Below, one piece after another: positions 55,540 to 64,000 of a stretch of DNA of 64,000 nucleotides. The stretch spans positions 25,682 through 89,681 of the forward strand of contig NZ_JAUFPO010000014.1 of assembly GCF_030409235.1 (NCBI RefSeq), read 5' to 3'. The position numbers and the translations under genes were made by a program. This DNA is from Halomonas almeriensis (GTDB lineage Bacteria > Pseudomonadota > Gammaproteobacteria > Pseudomonadales > Halomonadaceae). The stretch's first letter is position 1; every line of letters begins with the position of its first letter. The notes below the pieces were generated by a model. It was not told where the DNA came from and searched no databases. It saw only the letters and a list, made by a program, of their open reading frames with translations.

Positions 55540-56040
55540 ATGTGTTCACTCAGTGCAGAACAGCAGATTAGGGAGTCGTCGTTATTCGATTCCGAATGGT
55601 ATCAGGCCCGCTATAGTGATGTGCCTGGTGCCGGCATCTCACCCGAGCGCCATTTTCTGAAATATGGCTGGCTGATCGGAAGAGATCCGAGCCCCTGCTT
55701 CTCCACAACTGCCTATCTAGCCCGCTATGGCGACGTACGCAGAGCAGGCGTCAACCCGTTAGTGCACTACCTGCGCAACGGCCAGAAAGAAGGTCGCGAG
55801 ATAACGCCCGTTGCCGATGCGCCGAAGCGGACGGTGGCGAGCAAGCAGAATAGCTCGAGCGAATCCAGCCAGCCGAGCGTCTCGAGTACAAATGACGTAG
55901 AAAAAAGCAGCGAGAAAGCAAAAGGACAAGAAAAAGGACAAGAAAAAGGGCGGTTGGCCCGTCAGCTTGAGGACACACAACAACAGCTCGAGCACTATTT
56001 CAAGCGTTGCCAGGAATTGGAACTCCAACTTCATTCTTAA
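55540..56040 (+). CDS. Protein with two FDxxWYxxRYxDVxxAGxxP-type repeats
   Basis: 166 residues, no signal peptide. The first 80 residues hold two copies of a repeat: FDSEWYQARYSDVPGAGISP then HFLKYGWLIGRDPSP, and STTAYLARYGDVRRAGVNP then HYLRNGQKEGREITP. This module is often attached to capsule or rhamnan-type glycosyltransferases. Here it stands alone, followed by a Ser-rich linker and a Glu/Gln-rich helix (about 120-165) likely to be a coiled-coil. It may be a targeting or scaffolding subunit. It sits between the KpsE-like gene and wecB. Confidence 0.65.
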   Translation: MCSLSAEQQIRESSLFDSEWYQARYSDVPGAGISPERHFLKYGWLIGRDPSPCFSTTAYLARYGDVRRAGVNPLVHYLRNGQKEGREITPVADAPKRTVASKQNSSSESSQPSVSSTNDVEKSSEKAKGQEKGQEKGRLARQLEDTQQQLEHYFKRCQELELQLHS

Positions 56041-56078
56041 TGACCGGTAGTACGTAACGAGCTGCCAAGGAAGATGAT

Positions 56079-57209
56079 GTGATTAAAAACCGCAAGATAC
56101 TCACTGTATTCGGCACTCGCCCGGAGGGCATCAAAATGGCCCCATTGGCGTTGCAGCTAGCCGAAGATAACCGTTTTGAGACCAAAGTATGCGTCACCGC
56201 CCAGCACCGCGAGATGCTGGATCAGGTGTTGGAGCTGTTCGAACTTCAGCCGGATTACGACCTGGACATCATGCGCCCCGGTCAGGGGCTGACGGATGTC
56301 ACCGCCGCCATCCTGAAAGGCATGAAAAATGTGCTGGAGGATTTCCAACCGGACATGGTGCTGGTTCACGGCGACACCGCCACCACCTTTGCCACCACAC
56401 TGGCCGCTTACTATCAGCAAATACCCGTGGGCCATGTGGAAGCCGGCCTGCGTACCGGCAACCTTTACTCACCCTGGCCGGAAGAAGGCAATCGCAAGCT
56501 GACCGGGGCCATCGCCACCATGCACTTCGCGCCGACCAAGACATCTCGGGGCAACCTGCTGGCCGAGGGCATTGATGAAGGTAATGTCCATGTAACGGGC
56601 AATACCGTGATCGATGCACTGCTCGAGGTGGTGCGCAAGCTGGATACTGACGCTGAATTGGCACCGGCACAGCGTGAGCGCTTCCCCTTCCTCGATGACG
56701 ACAAGCGCCTGGTATTGGTCACCGGCCACCGTCGCGAGAGCTTTGGTGGTGGTTTTGAGCGCATCTGCCAGGCCTTGGCGGAAACCGCCAAGGCACACCC
56801 TGATACCCAGATCGTTTATCCCGTCCACCTAAACCCCAATGTGCAGGATCCGGTCAATTACTACCTGGGAGAGGTCGACAATGTCCACCTGATAGAACCC
56901 CAGGACTACCTGCCGTTCGTGTTCCTGATGAACCGGGCCGATATCATCCTGACCGATTCCGGTGGAATCCAGGAAGAAGCGCCGTCACTGGGTAAGCCCG
57001 TACTGGTCATGCGCGACACCACCGAACGGCCGGAAGCCGTGGACGCCGGCACCGTCAAGTTGGTGGGCACTGACGTTGCCACCATCACCGGTGAGCTGAC
57101 CAGCCTGCTGACCAACGCCGACGCTTATAACGCCATGAGTTACGCGCACAACCCCTACGGCGACGGTAAAGCCTGTCAGCGCATTCGCGATGCACTAGCT
57201 GAGGATTGA
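56079..57209 (+). CDS. wecB: UDP-N-acetylglucosamine 2-epimerase (non-hydrolysing)
   Basis: Converts UDP-GlcNAc to UDP-ManNAc. 376 residues, the E. coli length. The GTG start has AAGGA eight bases upstream. Motifs: [61 protein letters not shown] and [19 protein letters not shown]. wecC, the next step, follows after about 210 bp of repeat DNA. Confidence 0.96.
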   Translation: MIKNRKILTVFGTRPEGIKMAPLALQLAEDNRFETKVCVTAQHREMLDQVLELFELQPDYDLDIMRPGQGLTDVTAAILKGMKNVLEDFQPDMVLVHGDTATTFATTLAAYYQQIPVGHVEAGLRTGNLYSPWPEEGNRKLTGAIATMHFAPTKTSRGNLLAEGIDEGNVHVTGNTVIDALLEVVRKLDTDAELAPAQRERFPFLDDDKRLVLVTGHRRESFGGGFERICQALAETAKAHPDTQIVYPVHLNPNVQDPVNYYLGEVDNVHLIEPQDYLPFVFLMNRADIILTDSGGIQEEAPSLGKPVLVMRDTTERPEAVDAGTVKLVGTDVATITGELTSLLTNADAYNAMSYAHNPYGDGKACQRIRDALAED

Positions 57210-57418
57210 AGAAGCAAACGGCAAAACGGAGGAAGGAAGGAGGAAGGAAGGAGGAAGAAGGAAGGGACTTTTGCAGCACCATGCCATCTGTTTAGCTTTC
57301 TTACCTCTTACCTCTTACCTCTTACCTCTTACCTCTTACCTCTTACCTCTTACTTCGCTTTACCACCTGGATGCTTTTCAGTCCGGTCACCCGAAACAGA
57401 TAACTCTCGGACAATCTT
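57210..57418. repeat. Heptad repeats before wecC, including seven TTACCTC units
   Basis: G/A-rich GGAAGGA words (57228-57262) are followed at 57301-57349 by seven perfect copies of TTACCTC and an eighth variant TTACTTC (57350-57356). The tract sits 63 bp before wecC. It lies outside the coding sequence; its number of units could vary by slippage. Confidence 0.8.
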
Positions 57419-58699
57419 ATGCCCTTCAACACCATTTCAATGATCGGCCTTGGCTACATTGGCTTGCCGACTGCCGCAGTTTTTGCTTCCCGTCGCACCC
57501 AGGTAATCGGTGTCGATATCGATCAGGAAGCCGTCGATATCATCAATCGTGGTGAAATCCACATCGTCGAGCCCGAGCTCGACATGGTCGTGCACGCGGC
57601 GGTCAAGGAAGGCTATCTACGCGCAACCACCACGCCGGAGCCGGCGGATGCCTATCTGGTGGCGGTGCCCACGCCCTTCCATACAGATGATAATGGCCAG
57701 AACCACAAGGCCGACCTCAAGTACATCAAGGCCGCGGCACAGGCACTGGCCCCTCAACTGCAAGCGGGCAACCTGGTCGTGCTCGAGTCCACCAGCCCGG
57801 TGGGGGCCACCGAGCAGATGGCTGGCTGGCTGGCCGAAGCGCGTCCGGATCTGACCTTCCCGCAAACCCACGGTGAAGCCTCCGATATCCGCATTGCCCA
57901 TTGCCCGGAACGGGTACTACCGGGACATGTCATTCGCGAGCTGGTCCAGAATGACCGTGTAATCGGCGGCATGACGCCGAAATGTGCCCAGGTGGCCTGC
58001 GAGCTGTATCAGATCGTCGTGGAAGGTGAGTGTGTGCCCACCACGGCCCGGACGGCCGAAATGGCCAAATTGACCGAAAACAGCTTCCGCGACGTCAATA
58101 TTGCTTTTGCCAATGAACTTTCGACCATTGCGCATGAACTGGAAATCAACGTCTGGGAGTTGATCGAGCTGGCCAACCGCCATCCACGCGTCAACATCCT
58201 GTCGCCGGGTGCCGGAGTGGGAGGCCACTGCATCGCCGTGGACCCCTGGTTCATCGTCGATGCCTGCCCGGAGCAGGCCCAACTGATACGCACCGCGCGC
58301 GAAGTCAACGATGCCAAGCCCGGCTGGGTGCTCGGCCGGGTCAGCGAGGCGCTGGAAGTACTGCACCGTGAGGCACCGGATGCGCGACGCAAGGACCTGA
58401 CCGTGGCGTGTCTGGGGGTTGCCTTCAAGCCCGACATCGATGACCTGCGCGAAAGCCCGGCCCTGGGCGTTGTAGAGAAAGTCGTCGCTCTTGGCGGGAA
58501 CACCCTGGTGGTGGAGCCCAACATCCATGCCTTGCCGCAGGCACTCAACGCCCCCAATGTCCAGCTTGCCGGACTGGATGAAGCCCTGTCCCAGGCGGAT
58601 GTCGTCTGTGTGCTCGTCAAGCACAAGCCATTCATTCAGCGTGTCGCGGATATCAAGCAGCACAGCAATGTGATCGATGCGGTAGGGCTGTTGGGCTAA
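57419..58699 (+). CDS. wecC: UDP-N-acetyl-D-mannosamine dehydrogenase
   Basis: Oxidises UDP-ManNAc to UDP-ManNAcA using NAD+. 426 residues (E. coli 420). The N-terminal Rossmann motif is SMIGLGYIGLPTAAVFA, then VVLESTSPVGATEQ, the catalytic Cys in GAGVGGHCIAVDPWF and CLGVAFKPDIDDLRESPAL. With wecB it provides UDP-ManNAcA, pointing to that sugar in the surface polysaccharide. The ribosome-binding site is weak. Confidence 0.95.
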   Translation: MPFNTISMIGLGYIGLPTAAVFASRRTQVIGVDIDQEAVDIINRGEIHIVEPELDMVVHAAVKEGYLRATTTPEPADAYLVAVPTPFHTDDNGQNHKADLKYIKAAAQALAPQLQAGNLVVLESTSPVGATEQMAGWLAEARPDLTFPQTHGEASDIRIAHCPERVLPGHVIRELVQNDRVIGGMTPKCAQVACELYQIVVEGECVPTTARTAEMAKLTENSFRDVNIAFANELSTIAHELEINVWELIELANRHPRVNILSPGAGVGGHCIAVDPWFIVDACPEQAQLIRTAREVNDAKPGWVLGRVSEALEVLHREAPDARRKDLTVACLGVAFKPDIDDLRESPALGVVEKVVALGGNTLVVEPNIHALPQALNAPNVQLAGLDEALSQADVVCVLVKHKPFIQRVADIKQHSNVIDAVGLLG

Positions 58700-58818
58700 A
58701 GCTGGCCTGCCAGGCCGAGCCCTGCAATCCAATTAGCGCGCCGCTCAACCGTGGTCAAGCCGGTTCAGGCCATGTTGGAGACTAAGGTGAAAAATGAATC
58801 TGCTCGATACTCATTACT

Positions 58819-61800
58819 ATGACTCAAGATAACCTGATCAAGCATGCGCTGGTGCTGGCGGAGTATACACAACAGCACGTGCCTGAACCGATCGAAAAGC
58901 GTATTGCCTATGTGGTGAGCCATGGCCAGAGCTATGCCAGCAATGGCTATGCGGTGAGGACTCAAGGCATCGCCAAAGCGCTGAACGAGCAAGGCTTCGA
59001 AACCCTGTGCTTCGTTCGTCCCGGGCGCCCATGGGAGATGGGCACAGCCATTGCGCCCGAGATGGAAGTGGAAGGCGTGCGCTACCTGCATAGCGCCTGG
59101 CTTGAAGGCAAGCCACCGGCTGATGAAAAAGCGCACCTCGACGCCAGCGTGACGCGTTTTATCGAGCTGTTTCGCGTATATCGCCCATCGGCGGTGATCG
59201 CGGGCTCCAACTACATCGTTGGCTTACCGGCCTGGATTGCCGCAAAACGGCTGGGCCTGCCGTTTTACAACGAGGTGCGCGGCTTCTGGGAACTCTCGAA
59301 GGACGCACGAGAGCCGGGTTATGCCAACACCGCCGCCTTCAGGGCCGAAACCGAACGCGATAGCTTCGTGGCCAGGCAAGCGGACAAAGTCTTTACCCTT
59401 AACCAGCCCATGCAGGACGAACTCAGCCGGCGTGGCGTGGCTTGCGAACGTATCGAAATCATTCCCAACGGGGTAAGCCAGCTCCCCGAGATAAGGCCTG
59501 CTAGCGGTGAACTCAAGGCACGCCTGGGCATCAACCAGGCGGACCGCGTCATCGGCTATGTGGGCAGCATCAATGCCTATGAAGGCCTGGAGACCCTGGT
59601 CGAAGCCTGCGAGAACCTTGTAGCACAGCAGGGCGAAAACCTTAAACTGCTGCTGGTCGGTGATGATCAACCCCTTACCCGGGTGGCGCATAACACCCAT
59701 AACGCGGTAGCGGATAAACCCTGGCTGATTCAGGTGGGTCGCATCGCGCATGAGCAAGTGGCGGATTACTACGCACTGATCGATACGATCGTTATCCCCC
59801 GCAAGAAGCTACCGGTCTGTGAACTGGTACCGCCCATGAAGGCCGCCGAAGCCCTGGCCTACGGAAAACGGCTGGTAGTCTCTGATGTAGCGCCGCTGGC
59901 CGAATATGCCCGAAAACATGACAGTGTGGTGAGCTTCCAGGCCGGTAACGCCGCAAGCCTGTCGACAGCGCTTCAAAGCTCACTGAAACTGCCGGCGCCG
60001 ATCCCGAGTACCAGCCCTCTTTTCTCGGCGCATAGCGAACTGATGACCAAGGTGCTTCTTGGTGAGGAAGCGAGTAAAAAAGAATCAACTCAGAACTCAG
60101 CCAAGCCAGTAGAGCCGGTCAAGCCCGACGCGACGCTGGTGAAAAAAGAAGAAATAAAGCCCACTGTCAATCCGTTTGTTGAGTCGGAAATTGTTGATTA
60201 CTCCTACGGCGTTAAGCAATATTCGGATCGGTATAAGGTTAGTTCAACATTTCATGATCTTTCTCAGGAAAGCCTGACCTGGAGCTTAGAAATTAACAAT
60301 ACCGAAGAAGTAGATATTTTCTTTGAATTAAAACTGGGTCATGCGGGTTCTTCATCTGTAGCCTTGAAGGAGGCAGTGGCAAAAGTAGAGTTTTATGACT
60401 CACTTGGCAAGCTTTTGAAGCCATCTAAGCGAATTCCCAAGAGCCCATCGGTTGGGAGTTATGTTTATCTAAAGTGTAGTGAGAATGGAACAACTAAACT
60501 TAGCCTGCCAGTCCCTTATGGTGCTCATCAGCTACGGCTTACAGCTATTAAATGGGGAACAGGCACAGAGGTATATATATCTAATGTAGCGCACCATGCT
60601 AATTATAAAAAAGGGGTAAGTGTTGTTATTCCAAGTTATAAAGGTGAAAAAACCATACGGAAGTGCCTAGATAGTTTGGCTGCGCAAAATCTAGAGAAAG
60701 CGGATTTTGAAGTTATAGTCATAATGAATGGCGATCCTGACAATACGGTGCAGGTTGTTGAGCGTTTTAAGGATGAGAACCCTGAAATAAATACCTTACT
60801 AACAAAGAGCGAAGTGGTAGGAGCCGGGGCAGCACGAAATTATGGGGTCTTTCTTGCAAGTCGTGAATATTTAACATTTGTGGATGACGATGACTTTGTG
60901 TCTTCAGGTTTTTTACAGTCCCTCCTTCATTACGCAGATAAGAATAATATCGCTGTTTCAAACATTGAAGATTTTAATGAATCAGGTTTTTTTGGAAGTC
61001 AAATTAATCAGCAAATTAAAAGGAATGCAGGAGATAAGCAGGTTAGCTGTTCAGAAATCACGTCAGCTGTAACCTTAAATGCATGCAAACTTATTCCAAC
61101 GAAATTTGCAAAAGCAGTCAAGTATAATAATTTCCTAAAAAGTGGTGAGGATGTTGACTATTGGACAAGGCTAGTGTGCCTTTTTAATCCTTCCTTTCGC
61201 TGTGTTGAAGCTGATGATGATGCTGTTTATTATCGCCGTGTAAGAGGAAATTCAGTTTCCAGGCAAGCGGAGTCATTTGAGTTTAATGTAAAGCAGCGCT
61301 TGGAGGTAGTGGCTGAGCTTGAGAAAGTTTCTACAAATAAAGAAAAGAAGAGCTTTGTAAATAGCAAAGTCAATGCTCAGCTCGGTTTTGTTTATAGGTA
61401 CTTAGGTGGAAACCCTGAAGAATGGGATAGGTTTAAAGACCTTGGGGAAGAGCTTGGGATAAGCTCTGGTGCATTTCAGCATGTTAATTCAAAACAATCA
61501 AAAACCCTTGTTATATCTTACTGTTTTCCACCATATATAGATACTGCAGGTATCGTCTGCGCCAAACGCATTGTTGAAAATAATAAGCCCGTCGATGTTG
61601 TCTCGAATACCATGAAGGGTATAAGGAAGCGAGACAATAGACTTTGGGATTTGGTGAAGCCTTATGTTGGTGTTTCTTGTGAGGTTGAAGTTAACCCCAG
61701 TTTTTCGAACTGGGGTGCAATTGAGAAATTTTGTAAAGAAGCTGTCAGTTTTTTCGAAAAAAATAAAGGAAAATATTCTGAGATCTATAGCCGGTCAATG

Positions 61801-62661
61801 TGGCCAGGCTCCCATTTTGCAGCAGCACTAATAAAGGTCAGAAACCCAGATCTCAAGTGGGTTGCCGAGTTTTCTGACCCGCTAAGGGTTGACGTAACTG
61901 GAAAAGAAAGGCTGGTTACGATGGATAAAGAATGGTTGACCAACAATGGTTTTTTTGAATGGATGAAGGACAAGAGTTTTGATATTCAGTTAACTGATAG
62001 TTTGTTTTTTTGGTGTGAAAACCTTCCCTATATGCTTGCTGATGAATTTGTTTTTACAAATGACTCTCAAAAAGAGTATATGCTAGGCATGGTTTCTGAT
62101 AAAGCTTTAAAGCTACATGTTGATAAAAGCTCTGTCATAGATCCTCATCCCACTCTACCCAGAAAATATTATAGTTATTCTGATTTCCAATATCCTTTGG
62201 ATAATAGTAAAATCAATTTAGCATATTTTGGTTCATTTTACGTAACACGCGGTATTGGTGATGTGCTAGATGCAATAATTTGCCTGTCACCTGAAAGAAA
62301 ATCAAAAATCAAATTGCATGTTTTTACCCCGAACAGCCATGATGTTTTGATTGATGATAGCTTGAAAGAAAACATTGTCATGAATGATGTTCTTCCATAT
62401 TTAGATTTTCTTTCTGCTTCAAACAGTTTTGATTACCTAATAGTTAATGATGCGCAAACAAAAGGTGTTAAATGGATAAACCCCTATTTGCCATCCAAGC
62501 TTAGTGATTATATTGGGAGTGAAGCAAAAATTTTCCCAATTTACGAAAAAGGTAGCCATTTACATCGTTTTTCAGAAAGTAATAATATCCTCTATAAAGC
62601 CGAGATCGGGAAGAAAGGCGAAATTGTGAATGCGTTAAATCTGTTGTGCGATAGAAGCTAA
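58819..62661 (+). CDS. Giant multi-domain glycosyltransferase (GT4 - linker - GT2 - GT4-like)
   Basis: 1280 residues. The N-terminal third is a GT4 fold (VVSHGQSYASNGYAVRTQGI at about 30-50; IEIIPNGVSQLPE; LVVSDVAPLAEYARKHDS). A linker rich in Lys, Glu and Ser follows at about 415-455, then a segment of beta type (about 455-590), then a GT2 domain starting VSVVIPSYKGEKTIRK (about 598) with FVDDDDFVSS as its DxD-type site. The last third (TLVISYCFPPYIDTAGIVCA, about 895) looks like another GT4-like fold. GC content drops sharply at about 60060-60180, inside the linker. A short frame MNLLDTHYYDSR starts at 58794 with a better ribosome-binding site and overlaps the start, so a leader or small frameshift is possible. 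Confidence 0.75.
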   Translation: MTQDNLIKHALVLAEYTQQHVPEPIEKRIAYVVSHGQSYASNGYAVRTQGIAKALNEQGFETLCFVRPGRPWEMGTAIAPEMEVEGVRYLHSAWLEGKPPADEKAHLDASVTRFIELFRVYRPSAVIAGSNYIVGLPAWIAAKRLGLPFYNEVRGFWELSKDAREPGYANTAAFRAETERDSFVARQADKVFTLNQPMQDELSRRGVACERIEIIPNGVSQLPEIRPASGELKARLGINQADRVIGYVGSINAYEGLETLVEACENLVAQQGENLKLLLVGDDQPLTRVAHNTHNAVADKPWLIQVGRIAHEQVADYYALIDTIVIPRKKLPVCELVPPMKAAEALAYGKRLVVSDVAPLAEYARKHDSVVSFQAGNAASLSTALQSSLKLPAPIPSTSPLFSAHSELMTKVLLGEEASKKESTQNSAKPVEPVKPDATLVKKEEIKPTVNPFVESEIVDYSYGVKQYSDRYKVSSTFHDLSQESLTWSLEINNTEEVDIFFELKLGHAGSSSVALKEAVAKVEFYDSLGKLLKPSKRIPKSPSVGSYVYLKCSENGTTKLSLPVPYGAHQLRLTAIKWGTGTEVYISNVAHHANYKKGVSVVIPSYKGEKTIRKCLDSLAAQNLEKADFEVIVIMNGDPDNTVQVVERFKDENPEINTLLTKSEVVGAGAARNYGVFLASREYLTFVDDDDFVSSGFLQSLLHYADKNNIAVSNIEDFNESGFFGSQINQQIKRNAGDKQVSCSEITSAVTLNACKLIPTKFAKAVKYNNFLKSGEDVDYWTRLVCLFNPSFRCVEADDDAVYYRRVRGNSVSRQAESFEFNVKQRLEVVAELEKVSTNKEKKSFVNSKVNAQLGFVYRYLGGNPEEWDRFKDLGEELGISSGAFQHVNSKQSKTLVISYCFPPYIDTAGIVCAKRIVENNKPVDVVSNTMKGIRKRDNRLWDLVKPYVGVSCEVEVNPSFSNWGAIEKFCKEAVSFFEKNKGKYSEIYSRSMWPGSHFAAALIKVRNPDLKWVAEFSDPLRVDVTGKERLVTMDKEWLTNNGFFEWMKDKSFDIQLTDSLFFWCENLPYMLADEFVFTNDSQKEYMLGMVSDKALKLHVDKSSVIDPHPTLPRKYYSYSDFQYPLDNSKINLAYFGSFYVTRGIGDVLDAIICLSPERKSKIKLHVFTPNSHDVLIDDSLKENIVMNDVLPYLDFLSASNSFDYLIVNDAQTKGVKWINPYLPSKLSDYIGSEAKIFPIYEKGSHLHRFSESNNILYKAEIGKKGEIVNALNLLCDRS

Positions 62662-62695
62662 ATGTGATCATACCTAAAAGTGGGAGATAGTAATA

Positions 62696-63931
62696 GTGAA
62701 AGCTATATGGGAGTTTGTGGGAAGTAGTGCCCAACTAGTGTTTTCCCTTGATAGCCATGACTACAAAAATGGTAAAGGGCAAGGGGGGATGAAGGTTGGT
62801 TTAAAAAGTAATTACTTTAATATTCAATTACCTGTTGGTAACTATGTTAGGCCTCACCCAGACCTGTTAGCTTTTGCTGCTTTAGTTGCACTGAGACCTT
62901 GGATTCATAGTGAGCTGCAAGTTGGTAGCCCAGTTAGCCCCGACTTTGCAAAAATTTGCTGGGAGTTGTTCAGGGTGTCTGTTCACCCAATAGACCCTAA
63001 AATCAAAGTTCGGGCTCCAGGGAATAGGCCGCTAATATCATTTAGTGGTGGCGTGGACTCTATTGCAGCCAGTGAAGTGTTTCCTGATCAAGTGCCTTAT
63101 ATTTATTATAAACGTGTTAACCACCCGGATCTTCATAATGAAGCCCCTGATGTCCGGGTGGATGCTATTACAGATGTTGTAGAAAAAGTAAAGAAAGCTG
63201 GTAAAAATGTATATATTGTAGAGTCAGATCTCGAACACATTTGCTCTCCATATCCAACATTGCCAGGTTGGTTTTGCATAGGTATTGGGGCTCTTTTATT
63301 AGCCGATAGTCTAGATGCAGGATTATTGGTGATGGGAGGAACGTTTGAAACTTATTTTATGGACATGGGAAAGTCTTGGTTTGGTACAAGAGGGAAAGGT
63401 CTAGACCCTGTAGCTGAGTTGGTCGGGCTGCCGATCTGCCGACCAATGCTAGGGGTCACAGAAATTGGAACCATGCGGATTGTTCAACAATCAGCCTTTG
63501 CTGATATTGCTAGATCTTGTGTGTTAGGCACTAGAGAGGAATCTTGTGGTTTTTGTTCGAAGTGTATCCGTAAAGACCTGATTTCTGCAGTGATAAATGA
63601 AGCCCCCCTAGAAGATTCTCGAGTGAATTCATTAAAAGAGGATGTTTCTGGATTTAAAGGGTATCAGGGAAATCCACCTTATTACATGCAAGCACAGTTT
63701 GAATATTGTTTGTCGCGACTGAGTTCACTTTCCCCCGCTTTGGATAACCTTTATTCAAGACTGGGAAGGCCAGACAGAAAAGATACTGCATGGATGGATT
63801 TTTATTACCATCCAGCCCAAAATATAAGTATACCCGAAGGATGGCGCTCTTATTTGGGGTATACTATAAGTGAAAAAATACCCATGATGCCACAATCATA
63901 TATTAATGATGTTAAGCGTGTTTCGAGGTAG
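62696..63931 (+). CDS. PP-loop ATPase-like protein of the capsule locus
   Basis: 411 residues from the GTG at 62696 (GGGAG nine bases upstream). A PP-loop ISFSGGVDSIAASE is at about residues 113-126, and a zinc-binding-like cluster SCGFCSKCIRKDLIS at about 283-297, an arrangement seen in QueC-like and related N-type ATP pyrophosphatases. The rest is not a family I can name. The gene is AT-rich, like the end of the glycosyltransferase before it, and lies 35 bp after it. It could adenylate a small molecule for glycan decoration; this is speculation. Confidence 0.6.
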   Translation: MKAIWEFVGSSAQLVFSLDSHDYKNGKGQGGMKVGLKSNYFNIQLPVGNYVRPHPDLLAFAALVALRPWIHSELQVGSPVSPDFAKICWELFRVSVHPIDPKIKVRAPGNRPLISFSGGVDSIAASEVFPDQVPYIYYKRVNHPDLHNEAPDVRVDAITDVVEKVKKAGKNVYIVESDLEHICSPYPTLPGWFCIGIGALLLADSLDAGLLVMGGTFETYFMDMGKSWFGTRGKGLDPVAELVGLPICRPMLGVTEIGTMRIVQQSAFADIARSCVLGTREESCGFCSKCIRKDLISAVINEAPLEDSRVNSLKEDVSGFKGYQGNPPYYMQAQFEYCLSRLSSLSPALDNLYSRLGRPDRKDTAWMDFYYHPAQNISIPEGWRSYLGYTISEKIPMMPQSYINDVKRVSR

Positions 63932-63961
63932 CTTTTAAGTGCCTGATCTGATATTTTCGAG

Positions 63962-63967
63962 TATAAT
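63962..63967 (+). promoter_or_regulatory. Candidate promoter at the right edge
   Basis: A perfect TATAAT at 63962-63967 with a weak -35 (GTGCCT at 63939-63944) precedes an ATG at 63991 with CAGGA upstream. It may begin the next gene, which runs out of the window. Confidence 0.4.
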
Positions 63968-64000
63968 CCGCCTCAGGATCACTGACACGGATGGAACCAT

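Noticed and set aside
58794..58832. Twelve-codon frame MNLLDTHYYDSR as a separate gene
   Set aside because: It is too short to judge; it may be a leader or a small frameshift at the start of the glycosyltransferase, and is mentioned there.

Overview
The window comes from a moderately GC-rich gammaproteobacterium and looks most like Halomonas or a close relative. The grounds are the order tRNA-Pro/Arg/His - tig - clpP - clpX - lon - hupB - ppiD, an osmoprotectant ABC importer of the OsmF/YehYXW type, a fused CysNC, and Pseudomonas/Halomonas-type housekeeping proteins. This placement is inferred from gene content and protein resemblance; no database search was possible.

Layout. 1-5.5 kb: edge of a membrane protein gene, pyrC, then on the minus strand mtnN and luxS (S-adenosylhomocysteine recycling and AI-2) and folD, followed by four tRNA genes. 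5.7-14.3 kb: the protein quality-control block tig-clpP-clpX-lon-hupB-ppiD, with heat-shock-like promoters before tig and lon. 14.6-20.7 kb: a two-gene methylenetetrahydrofolate reductase, lpxH, ppiB, glnS and cysS. 20.7-30.6 kb: an orphan MNT nucleotidyltransferase with a truncated HEPN partner, a DUF1853 gene, the osmoprotectant importer, a branched-chain 2-oxoacid dehydrogenase operon (E1 alpha, E1 beta, E2) behind a perfect 16-bp palindrome, and a DinJ/YafQ toxin-antitoxin pair with a frameshifted toxin.

30.7-39.4 kb holds the most striking accessory module: a Ser/Thr kinase-like gene, then four overlapping genes encoding a DUF3584-type SMC ATPase, a small MksE/JetB-like subunit, a MksF/JetA (kleisin)-like subunit and a Toprim nuclease-like JetD/MksG protein. 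Its composition is that of a Wadjet/MksBEFG plasmid-restriction condensin, but the SMC gene comes first and the SMC is of an unusual family. 39.5-43.1 kb: 5-oxoprolinase pxpABC, a ribbon-helix-helix regulator and a GntR regulator.

43.6-64 kb is read entirely on the plus strand. It begins with an exact match to the RfaH-recruiting ops element, continues through an SLC13 permease, cysQ, cysD and cysNC (sulfate uptake and PAPS synthesis and turnover) and runs into an ABC-type capsule locus (lipoprotein, KpsD-, KpsM-, KpsT- and KpsE-like proteins, WecB, WecC, a giant multi-domain glycosyltransferase and a PP-loop ATPase). This suggests, without proving, an RfaH-dependent surface polysaccharide that contains ManNAcA and may be sulfated. 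Base composition turns AT-rich inside the giant glycosyltransferase gene at about 60.1 kb and stays so to near the end of the window, a sign of acquired DNA.

Many intergenic gaps hold peculiar low-complexity DNA made of degenerate 7-base words (GGAAGAG, AACGAGA, AGCTTAC, CTTCTTC, TTACCTC), REP-like GGCGC hairpins and a 69-bp composite tandem repeat. These are noted separately because ordinary genes do not explain them.
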